Below, in pieces: positions 1 through 5,403 of a stretch of DNA of 5,403 nucleotides. The first letter of the stretch is position 1, and every line of letters begins with the position of its first letter. The DNA comes from Methylococcaceae bacterium. Lineage in GTDB: Bacteria > Pseudomonadota > Gammaproteobacteria > Methylococcales > Methylomonadaceae. Where the stretch lies: NCBI GenBank assembly GCA_947505055.1, contig CANNLO010000335.1, positions 1 through 5,403 on the forward strand, written 5' to 3'. The notes beneath the pieces were generated by a model. That model ran no database searches. It had not been told where the DNA came from and worked only from the letters and a program-made list of their open reading frames with translations. The position numbers and the translations under genes were made by a program.

Positions 1-104
1 GTTTTTCGAAAGCTGAATCCATAAGACAAAGACCATGCCCCTGAACCAAAAAGGGTCAGTTCCGCAAAAAAAATAAAAAATAAAATTGATATTGTTTTTT
101 TCAT
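1..104 (-). CDS. Putative exported protein, N-terminal fragment (partial)
   Basis: The first 34 codons of a gene that runs off the left edge. The N-terminus MKKTISILFFIFFAELTLF has two lysines followed by a long hydrophobic core. A small-residue stretch G-S-G-A-W-S (20-25) follows, then L-S-Y-G-F-S-F-R-K. This is the n-h-c layout of a Sec signal peptide, with cleavage likely near residues 23-26. No lipobox cysteine is seen in this part, so an ordinary signal peptidase I substrate, or an N-terminal membrane anchor, is more likely than a lipoprotein. The mature part is almost entirely missing, so the function cannot be given. In polysaccharide loci such proteins are often secreted, outer-membrane or sorting-signal proteins, but nothing here shows which. 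No Shine-Dalgarno precedes the ATG. The codons include T8 and T6 runs, possible slippage sites. Confidence 0.6.
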   Translation of the reverse strand, partial: MKKTISILFFIFFAELTLFGSGAWSLSYGFSFRK

Positions 105-230
105 ATGATTTAATATTTTTTAATATGCAACGACAAAATTAGGTAATGAAAAAAACTTTTAAACTGCTCATTTATTATATTCAATAAAAAATCATGGGGA
201 ACTACTCACATTTAATCAATAAATCTGATT
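105..230 (-). other. AT-rich leader and promoter region
   Basis: This 126-nt stretch between the orphan frame and the left-edge gene is markedly AT-rich. It includes the TATAAT candidate, a TTTATT/AATAAA inverted repeat overlapping it, and an AATCA/TGATT inverted repeat (5-bp arms, 7-base loop) just after the orphan frame's stop. There is no open frame of note on either strand, and no purine-rich ribosome site is seen immediately before the ATG at 104. Confidence 0.4.
174..179 (-). promoter_or_regulatory. Candidate -10 element (TATAAT) for the left-edge gene
   Basis: A perfect TATAAT lies on the minus strand 69 nt before the ATG at 104, pointing towards that gene. The -35 region is poor: with a 16-nt spacer the hexamer is TTCCCC, 3 of 6 matches to TTGACA. 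The surroundings are very AT-rich, so a chance match is plausible. If real, it would give a 5' leader of about 60 nt and make the left-edge gene a separate transcription unit from the glycosyltransferase operon. Confidence 0.35.
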
Positions 231-353
231 TTAAGGCGAGCAATTCAACTTCGGGGATGATTTAGGTCCAAAATTTGGTAGTGAAGCAATCGTTTTTTCA
301 GAATTAACATCACTCTCAATCTCTTTTGTTGTCAAGCCACAATATTTCAACAT
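231..353 (-). CDS. Possible small gene or gene remnant with LPNFGPKS motif
   Basis: This frame would give 40 residues starting MLKYCGLTTKEIE. The ATG has AAAAGGG 7 nt upstream, a good ribosome site. The same frame is open further upstream to a TAA at 423-425, with another possible start, GTG at 389, preceded by GAAGG at 7 nt; that form is 52 residues. G-rich first codon positions and charged residues make the whole frame look coding, unlike the surrounding AT-rich spacer. Near the end, I-A-S-L-P-N-F-G-P-K-S-S (residues 22-33) resembles the opening of the TfoX C-terminal domain or a helix-hairpin-helix, but the frame stops soon after, far short of that domain. One extra C in the CCCC run at plus 253-256 would replace the ending K-L-N-C-S-P with about 16 other residues, closing at TAG. 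It may therefore be a frameshifted or truncated remnant. The function is unknown; the domain resemblance is a memory-based inference. Confidence 0.35.
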   Translation of the reverse strand: MLKYCGLTTKEIESDVNSEKTIASLPNFGPKSSPKLNCSP

Positions 354-400
354 CACGTTACCCTTTTCCAAATTTCCAAGCTTTGCCACAGAATTGCCTT

Positions 401-415
401 CAGACTCCGCAGTCT
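401..415 (-). repeat. Short perfect inverted repeat (5-bp arms)
   Basis: AGACT-GCGG-AGTCT on the minus strand forms a small 5-bp stem with a 4-base loop. It is not followed by a T tract, so it is not a convincing terminator. It lies inside the upstream end of the orphan open frame and may be chance or a small operator-like or RNA element. Confidence 0.25.
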
Positions 416-496
416 TAATAAATTAAAACAGAGTGTATTAATTTGAACGACATGTTAAAGCCGATGCGAAATCTATAACGTTTCTTAACACTTAGG

Positions 497-522
497 AAAA
501 AAATTAAAGCTCCTTAAGTTTT
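497..522 (-). terminator. Weak A/U-rich terminator candidate at the operon end
   Basis: On the minus strand the end of the last glycosyltransferase reads TTAAG-GAGC-TTTAA followed at once by seven T. This gives a 5-bp stem with one G-U pair and a 4-base loop. The flanking AAAA could pair with part of the T tract around a bulged C. The stem overlaps the stop codon. It is AU-dominated and much weaker than a classical GC-rich intrinsic terminator. No stronger hairpin plus T tract was found between here and the next start at 104, so read-through is quite possible. Confidence 0.25.
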
Positions 523-1718
523 ATCGCAATCAGTTCCATTTGTTTTTGTCGTGAAAATGAAGAAATTAAATCCTCATTTCTTGTATTTAACTTACCATGC
601 TCCTGATTAATAAAAATTTTAATAGCTTCGGCAATTTGATCCGGTTTATCAGGTGACACAACTATACCGGCACCTGTTTCAGCAATAATACGCGCGGCCT
701 CAGTACCTCTGGTGAGTCCAAGAATCGGTTTGGCCGCAGCAAGATATTCAAATATTTTACCCGTGGCGACACTCGCTTTGTCGGGTGCCGTGATAAGCAA
801 TAATACATTAGCCTTATGTTGAAACGCCAGGGCTTTGGCACGGGGCTGATGCCCCCATATTTTTACAACATTCTGCGCTACCAAGGGTGCAAAACAGATT
901 TGTTCAGCTTGTGAAAGCAGGCCAACAAAATGTAATTGGAACTTAGTCGACAATTCGGGTGAGTTCGCCAACAATATTCGAAGTGCATCGCACAGCGCAT
1001 CTACGCCACGACCTTTTTCAGAAGCACTTAAACGACCAGTATGAACGATGTTAATTATGCCATCAGGTAGATTGATATTTATGTCAGGAATTATGTCATC
1101 GAGATCAAAACCATTATGCAATGTCATCACATTAGCATGCGCATACTGTTGACGAAAATATGCGGAAATAGGTTCAGAAACTGTGATAACCAAACGCGAT
1201 TTTTCAATCACTTTAGCCTCAATGGTTTCATAATAACGCCGTGTGGTTGGATGAGCCAATCGATCTACTTCGAGCGACTCGAACAGCAAACCATCTCTGA
1301 AATCACTAATCAGAGGCAATCCAAACTTTTCTGACAGGGCAACACCAATTTCAAGCGCTTCTACGCAAGGATAGCTTGCAAGAATCGCATCAGGCTTTAC
1401 ACGGGCAATGATTTCCACTGCCTGATTAAGTGCTGCATTGCGCCAATACTCATACACCCCCCGGTCTAAACCCAAAGCAAGACGCGCTTTCTGCCAAATA
1501 CGCCAGGCATAATAAACCGGCAAAGAAACAGTTTCACGCGTAATATCCTTCACCCCGATGATGTTGTCGACAAAAGACACGGCGGCACACTGAGCGCTAT
1601 ACGTCAGCACGGCAACCTCTACTCCATTTATTGGCAAATATTTTGCAATCGCACGAGGGCGTAACGAACCTGTGCTATCACTGAAAGAATAGTGGTATGC
1701 AATAATGAGAATTTTCAT
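504..1718 (-). CDS. Glycosyltransferase, GT4-like (GT-B fold)
   Basis: A 404-residue cytoplasmic or membrane-associated glycosyltransferase. The N-terminal acceptor domain starts with MKILIIAYHYSF, followed by a loop and helix with SLRPRAIAKYLPINGVEVAV (18-37), the usual arrangement in GT4 enzymes. L-I-S-D-F-R-D-G-L (136-144) closes the first domain region. The donor domain shows HNGFD (201-205), HTGRL (226-230) and ATGKIFEYLAAAKPIL (318-333), where E324 sits at the conserved acidic donor-binding position. The length is normal for the family and no disruption is seen. The start lies 2 nt after the epimerase stop and has no purine-rich ribosome site, so translation is probably coupled. It is the last gene of the visible operon. 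It likely adds one residue of the repeat unit, and by position could use the ManNAc-type sugar made by its neighbour, but that is inference. Confidence 0.87.
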   Translation of the reverse strand: MKILIIAYHYSFSDSTGSLRPRAIAKYLPINGVEVAVLTYSAQCAAVSFVDNIIGVKDITRETVSLPVYYAWRIWQKARLALGLDRGVYEYWRNAALNQAVEIIARVKPDAILASYPCVEALEIGVALSEKFGLPLISDFRDGLLFESLEVDRLAHPTTRRYYETIEAKVIEKSRLVITVSEPISAYFRQQYAHANVMTLHNGFDLDDIIPDININLPDGIINIVHTGRLSASEKGRGVDALCDALRILLANSPELSTKFQLHFVGLLSQAEQICFAPLVAQNVVKIWGHQPRAKALAFQHKANVLLLITAPDKASVATGKIFEYLAAAKPILGLTRGTEAARIIAETGAGIVVSPDKPDQIAEAIKIFINQEHGKLNTRNEDLISSFSRQKQMELIAIKLKEL

Positions 1719-1720
1719 AT

Positions 1721-2788
1721 TTAGGAATTCAATAGGTGGTTAGCGATGGCTTCACCTGTTATACCCGTACCATACAGAGAATTAGTGAAGCAATCTGCTT
1801 GGACTTGAATCCTAAGTGCAGCTGAAATTTTTTGAGTATCCGCCTCCACCAAACGATTGGCCCCGGCATCGACCAACTCTACCCACTCGGTTTCATCTCT
1901 TAGTGTGATACACGGCACTTTATGAAAGTAAGCCTCTTTCTGTACTCCGCCACTATCGGTAGCAATCAACCCAGCATGCTTTTCTAACATTATCATGTCT
2001 AAATATCCAACCGGCTCAATCACTTTCACTGATGCGGGTAAACCCAAGCCAAATTCTTGTAAACGCTTGCGAGTGCGTGGATGTAAGGGGAGAATAATTG
2101 GCCTATTGCTTGTGGAAAACCCTTGCAGTATGCTGGCAAGACGTGTTCGCTCATCAACATTCTCCTGGCGATGTAGTGTAGCGAGTACATAACTCTTGGA
2201 AACCAAATTGTGCTGTTCAAGAATCCTGCTGATTTTTTCAGCTCGATCACCGTAGTAAAGCGCGGCATCATACATCACATCGCCTACGTTTAGCACCTTC
2301 TCACCTACAATTCCTTCGGCTGCCAAATTGATTACGGCAGTTTGAGTTGGAGTGAAAAGAAAGCTCGACGCATGGTCAGTCATAATACGGTTAATTTCCT
2401 CCGGCATAGCACGATTAAACGAGCGCAAACCAGCTTCAACATGGGCCACAGGGATATGAATTTTTACTGCAGCCAGCGCACCCGCCAAGGTAGAGTCAGT
2501 ATCGCCATATACGAGTAAAAAATCCGGTTTCTCTTCCAACAGCACAAGCTCAATGGCTTCGATCATGCGTCCGGTATTTTGCCCATGTGATCCACCACCG
2601 ATTCCCAGGTGATAATTAGGCTTGGGAATATCGAGTTCTTCAAAGAAAACATCGGACATATTCGTATCAAAGTGCTGACCGGTATGGACGATGACTTCCT
2701 GTACATGATCGCACTGCTGTATTGCGCGTGAAACGACAGCGGCTTTAATAAACTGAGGACGTGCCCCGATAACGGTAATGATTTTCAT
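1721..2788 (-). CDS. wecB: Non-hydrolysing UDP-GlcNAc 2-epimerase (WecB/WbpI family)
   Basis: A 355-residue cytoplasmic enzyme that inverts C2 of a UDP-HexNAc sugar, normally UDP-GlcNAc to UDP-ManNAc (EC 5.1.3.14), to supply a precursor for the polysaccharide. Visible family signatures are GARPQFIK (8-15, with R10 and K15), HTGQHFD (35-41), YGDTDST (94-100, D96), HVEAGLRSF (116-124, E118), MPEEINR (128-134, E131), TLHRQEN (204-210, H206) and TDSGGVQKEA (277-286). These correspond to the known substrate and catalytic positions of E. coli WecB, and none appears missing. The length is slightly below the roughly 375 residues of E. coli WecB. HTGQHFD, NVGDVM and TEWVEL also recall WbpI, which epimerises the diacetamido uronic acid sugar, so the exact substrate is open. 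No dehydrogenase or acetyltransferase is in view to decide. The start overlaps the flippase stop (ATGA) without a good Shine-Dalgarno, implying coupling. Confidence 0.92.
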   Translation of the reverse strand: MKIITVIGARPQFIKAAVVSRAIQQCDHVQEVIVHTGQHFDTNMSDVFFEELDIPKPNYHLGIGGGSHGQNTGRMIEAIELVLLEEKPDFLLVYGDTDSTLAGALAAVKIHIPVAHVEAGLRSFNRAMPEEINRIMTDHASSFLFTPTQTAVINLAAEGIVGEKVLNVGDVMYDAALYYGDRAEKISRILEQHNLVSKSYVLATLHRQENVDERTRLASILQGFSTSNRPIILPLHPRTRKRLQEFGLGLPASVKVIEPVGYLDMIMLEKHAGLIATDSGGVQKEAYFHKVPCITLRDETEWVELVDAGANRLVEADTQKISAALRIQVQADCFTNSLYGTGITGEAIANHLLNS

Positions 2789-4092
2789 ATAGCCAACGTA
2801 AAATTAAGAACTAATAGTAAAGCTAATGATAAAAATACCCAATGTAATTTTACAGGAATAGCATAAAGCCTTTGGCTGAAATAACAATACCCTGAAAATC
2901 TTGCTACATTTGCCACAAGGGTAGATAAAATCGCCCCCCAAATACCAATCAAGGGAACAAAAACAACGCTTCCAAGTGCACCCGCCACACCAGAAATGAG
3001 ATTTATCTTGCTGAGTAATTTAGTATTTTTGGCTATATCCATCCCCAAAAAGAAAATATACAAATTAGCAAATACTGCCGAGAGCATTAAGTAAAAAAGG
3101 TAATTTGACGCCTGTGCAAATTTATCGCCCGCAACCCAAACAATGATCGGATTTGCATAAACCGAAATCACGGCAAGCACCAACAGCAACGCACCAATCG
3201 TGACATAAAATATCAACGCAATTAATTTTTTCGTTTCTGGCTTCTCATGTTCGCGATACACAATAGGCGTCATCGCAGTACTAATAACATAGAAACCTAA
3301 AGCAACAATTGCCGCGAACCTAGCTGCAACCCCGTAATAGCCTAAATCTGTCAATCCAACATAACTCCCTACCATCATCCTATCGACCGTGCTCGAAATG
3401 ACCACACCAATTGAAGACACAACAATAGGCAATGAAAACTTCAGAAGTTCGCGTAACACAGGAGCATCGAGCGTTAATAGTGATTGCCCATATTTGCGAG
3501 ACACAAGGACTAAACCGATTGTCACACCGAACAATCCACTTATTATTTGCGATAAAAAGAATTGCTCAATACCTAAGCGCCCGACAGTAGAAAAATAAAT
3601 GACAAAAAACATATTGATTAAAACCACAGTCAAATTGATCGCTACGGACGACTTGGCTTGGCTCGTGAATCTAAACTGCACCTGCAATAGGTTGATAAGC
3701 GATGAAATTAAAAAGCTGACGCACACCACCCCAAAATAATGGGCATAACTACTTGGCAAGTTGACCAGCTTTAATATCTGAAATTTACTCGCGTAAACCA
3801 CCATACCAAAAATAACAAACACAATCGTAGTAAACCACAGTGCGGAAGACAAAATTTTATTTTGTCGAACAAAATCTTCAGACTCTGGCAATAAACGAGC
3901 TACCGCCTGATTTATTTCAAGAGGCAACACTAATAGTAAAATAGCTGATGCTGCAGACACAAATTCAATAAATCCGAAATCTGTTGGCCCCAACTCTCGA
4001 GTATAAATGGGCAACAAAATTAAACCGATGGCTCTCGCCAAGAACATAGGGAGCGCATAAATAATCGCATCTTTGACAAAACGGCGAATCAT
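2785..4092 (-). CDS. wzx: Wzx-type polysaccharide flippase (MOP superfamily)
   Basis: A 435-residue, strongly hydrophobic protein with about 12-13 predicted membrane segments (roughly 8-31, 41-66, 80-101, 113-137, 148-170, 175-198, 216-237, 250-276, 289-312, 326-349, 361-400 as one or two, 416-435). The amphipathic first helix followed by LLPIYTRELGPTDFG (26-40) is typical of Polysacc_synt/Wzx proteins. So are the central DRMMVGSYVGLTDLGYYG (237-254) and the length of 400-450 residues. Family members move undecaprenyl-diphosphate-linked repeat units from the cytoplasmic to the periplasmic side of the inner membrane. The gene overlaps both neighbours by 4 nt (ATGA). A purine run (GGGAAGG) lies 13 nt before the ATG, rather far, so translation may depend on coupling. 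The wzx symbol is functional, since sequence identity across Wzx proteins is low. No Wzy polymerase is visible in the window. A lipid II-type or teichoic-type flippase is possible but less likely beside these genes. Confidence 0.88.
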   Translation of the reverse strand: MIRRFVKDAIIYALPMFLARAIGLILLPIYTRELGPTDFGFIEFVSAASAILLLVLPLEINQAVARLLPESEDFVRQNKILSSALWFTTIVFVIFGMVVYASKFQILKLVNLPSSYAHYFGVVCVSFLISSLINLLQVQFRFTSQAKSSVAINLTVVLINMFFVIYFSTVGRLGIEQFFLSQIISGLFGVTIGLVLVSRKYGQSLLTLDAPVLRELLKFSLPIVVSSIGVVISSTVDRMMVGSYVGLTDLGYYGVAARFAAIVALGFYVISTAMTPIVYREHEKPETKKLIALIFYVTIGALLLVLAVISVYANPIIVWVAGDKFAQASNYLFYLMLSAVFANLYIFFLGMDIAKNTKLLSKINLISGVAGALGSVVFVPLIGIWGAILSTLVANVARFSGYCYFSQRLYAIPVKLHWVFLSLALLLVLNFTLAI

Positions 4093-5375
4093 GAGACGAG
4101 CGTAACCTTCCCTTGTTCAATCTCATCCAGAACTTTTTGCTTTAACTTTGGATTGTGATTAAACATCAGCGCATCACTACCCAACTGAGCAACATACTCA
4201 CCAACTTGTTTTCTCCAATTCTCTTTTGACAATCCCCAGCCCCAACAGTAGTCCAAATCTCTTGGGTCGCTTATCCAATTTTTTGGAATATCGTCATTGA
4301 TTAGACATAAATAGTTTTTCGCAATCATGCGGGCGCTCCAGTTATTGCGGATAAAGTCATACGCCTGCATTCCCATTTCCAAACGGAACTCTCGATCATC
4401 GAGCATTTTGCGAATAGCCTGCTTGATTCCTTCCGGCTCCACGTAAAGCGAAGGCGGAACTATTGAATCGGGATTGTCTGAATTTAATTGTACGGCATAG
4501 TAACCGCCCACAACGACTGGCTTCCCAAACATAGCAGCTTCTGAAGCGAACATCGCCAATGGAACATCAGAGTAAAGCTCATCAATAACAAAATCACATT
4601 TCTGCAATTCCTGTAACACCACGCTATTAGGTACGCCAACCAATTCAATAAAATTAATTGAATAACCCTCGGCGCTAAGCTCATCCACTATCTTTCGGAA
4701 ATCCAAGCTTCCCTTTGCCCTTGGGCGAGAGGGTGCGTGCAGTATCCGAATTGCATGGTGCGGCGTATCTTTAACCATATCTACTTGACCATCAAGCGGC
4801 ATACCAACGGCAATAAACCTAATAAAATCACGAGTGAAAAATTGTGCTGTTGCGGTATGGTTGACAATAACATCCGCATACCGCTCTATCTTGCGTATCT
4901 TTTTGACCATTTGCACTGCCTCCACATATGCGGAAGCTGTATCCACATGGGCACCTTCATCGTCCAAATGCCGTCCACTGAATATTGGCGGCCTTGCATC
5001 TGAGCCTAGAAATACCACGATTACCTTTTTACCCAGCAACTTCAGTAGCGGCAGTTCACGAAATCTAATGAAGGTGGTAAAACCTGAGAATATGAAAACA
5101 TCGCAACGAATCAGCGCAGACAGGAATACCGCTGCGCGTACGCCGCGTGTCCATAGCCGCCCAATCAAGCGAGCCACATAATTCTTGCTCTCGCTCAATG
5201 AAGCGCCGGCTTGAAACGCCGACCTTAAAAAGTAGTCCGACTCTTGGTAACCAAATTTATTAGCGGCCAATACGAAGTGCTCACACGGCACTCCCAACTC
5301 ATCGAACCCAGACTTAAGCCCGGAGAAATATCCCGCAACCTCTCCAGGGCCTATCGAAATACGTCGTATCGCCAC
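4089..5375 (-). CDS. GT-B fold glycosyltransferase with Trp-rich C-terminal tail
   Basis: A 428-residue protein read as a retaining GT-B glycosyltransferase, probably adding a sugar to a lipid-linked repeat unit at the cytoplasmic face of the inner membrane. The N-terminal half has the first strand and glycine-rich loop (IRRISIGPGEVAGYF, residues 3-17) and a G-S-D-A-R motif at 124-128. The C-terminal half opens with H-A-P-S-R-P-R-A-K-G (213-222), where these enzymes usually bind donor phosphate, and carries S-E-A-A-M-F-G-K-P (278-286), matching the conserved acidic donor-site segment with E279. Residues about 362-428 are an extra tail with four of the protein's six tryptophans. The GTG start is supported by AAAGG 6 nt upstream and by an in-frame TAA 9 nt before it. 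The stop overlaps the flippase start (ATGA). Donor, acceptor and linkage cannot be read from the sequence. The fold is fairly sure; the specific role is not. Confidence 0.82.
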   Translation of the reverse strand: MAIRRISIGPGEVAGYFSGLKSGFDELGVPCEHFVLAANKFGYQESDYFLRSAFQAGASLSESKNYVARLIGRLWTRGVRAAVFLSALIRCDVFIFSGFTTFIRFRELPLLKLLGKKVIVVFLGSDARPPIFSGRHLDDEGAHVDTASAYVEAVQMVKKIRKIERYADVIVNHTATAQFFTRDFIRFIAVGMPLDGQVDMVKDTPHHAIRILHAPSRPRAKGSLDFRKIVDELSAEGYSINFIELVGVPNSVVLQELQKCDFVIDELYSDVPLAMFASEAAMFGKPVVVGGYYAVQLNSDNPDSIVPPSLYVEPEGIKQAIRKMLDDREFRLEMGMQAYDFIRNNWSARMIAKNYLCLINDDIPKNWISDPRDLDYCWGWGLSKENWRKQVGEYVAQLGSDALMFNHNPKLKQKVLDEIEQGKVTLVS

Positions 5376-5376
5376 G

Positions 5377-5403
5377 CTAAGCCTTTACGGTGTATTTCAT
5401 ATA
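5377..5403 (-). CDS. Probable 3' end of the preceding operon gene (partial)
   Basis: The last 27 bases read on the minus strand as Y-M-K-Y-T-V-K-A followed by TAG, and the stop lies 1 nt before the GTG start of the next gene. That spacing matches the tight junctions elsewhere in this operon, so the simplest reading is the tail of an upstream gene that enters from the right edge. The frame also contains an ATG, so a free-standing 7-codon leader peptide cannot be excluded. A second frame is open through the same bases and closes inside the next gene, so the frame choice is inference. No function can be assigned. Confidence 0.35.
   Translation of the reverse strand, partial: YMKYTVKA

Noticed and set aside
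300..336. TTGACA hexamer on the minus strand (about 325-330) as a promoter
   Set aside because: With spacers of 16-18 nt the matching -10 hexamers are poor (for example TGATGT at 17 nt), and it falls within the coding-like frame.
235..423. Plus-strand open frame opposite the orphan minus-strand frame
   Set aside because: It lacks an ATG, and its translation is poor in the charged and helix-forming pattern seen on the other strand. The minus frame has ribosome sites and a recognisable motif, so the plus frame is taken as its shadow.
105..503. Sigma-54 type promoter before the left-edge gene, as found for some exopolysaccharide-linked secreted proteins
   Set aside because: TGGC occurs on the minus strand, but no TGGC plus GC pair at the required spacing was found.
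1995..2271. Open frames on both strands inside the epimerase gene
   Set aside because: The epimerase frame carries the full set of family signatures here; the alternatives have none and no ribosome site of note.
4737..5181. Plus-strand open frames across the first glycosyltransferase
   Set aside because: They lie antisense to a gene with clear family motifs, show no recognisable domain, and are the usual by-product of codon use on the opposite strand.
1..5403. CRISPR array, tRNA or rRNA gene, insertion sequence or attachment site
   Set aside because: No regularly spaced repeats, no cloverleaf-like segment, no transposase-like frame and no long terminal or direct repeats were seen on reading both strands.

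Overview
This window is part of a bacterial surface-polysaccharide (O-antigen, capsule or exopolysaccharide) locus. Four complete genes lie head to tail on the minus strand, so transcription runs from the right edge towards the left. In that order they are a GT-B-fold glycosyltransferase (5375-4089), a Wzx-type flippase of the MOP superfamily (4092-2785), a non-hydrolysing UDP-N-acetylglucosamine 2-epimerase (2788-1721) and a second GT-B glycosyltransferase of the GT4 type (1718-504). The first two junctions are ATGA start/stop overlaps and the third has a 2-nt gap, so this is one tightly packed and probably translationally coupled operon. It continues off the right edge, where 27 nt look like the tail of the preceding gene.

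The four genes cover one stretch of a Wzx-dependent pathway. The epimerase makes an N-acetyl-mannosamine-type nucleotide sugar. The two glycosyltransferases add sugars to a lipid-linked repeat unit on the cytoplasmic face. The flippase moves the unit across the inner membrane. The initiating transferase, the Wzy polymerase and the ligase or chain-length genes are not in the window.

The left 503 bases are different: AT-rich and without a full-length gene. Three things can be seen there on the minus strand. First, a weak, A/U-only terminator candidate lies at the end of the operon. Second, a short open frame (about 231-422) has coding-like composition and a LPNFGPKS motif resembling the start of a TfoX C-terminal or helix-hairpin-helix domain; it may be a small gene or a gene remnant. 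Third, a new gene begins at 104 with a clear signal-peptide-like N-terminus, runs off the left edge, and has a perfect TATAAT hexamer about 70 nt upstream.

The organism cannot be named from this sequence. Moderate GC in the genes, AT-rich spacers and this gene set suggest a Gram-negative bacterium, plausibly a proteobacterium, but that is inference. No RNA gene, CRISPR array, insertion sequence or other mobile element is visible. I do not see a clearly new biological system. The best leads are the orphan short frame, the secreted protein at the left edge and the tryptophan-rich tail of the first glycosyltransferase.
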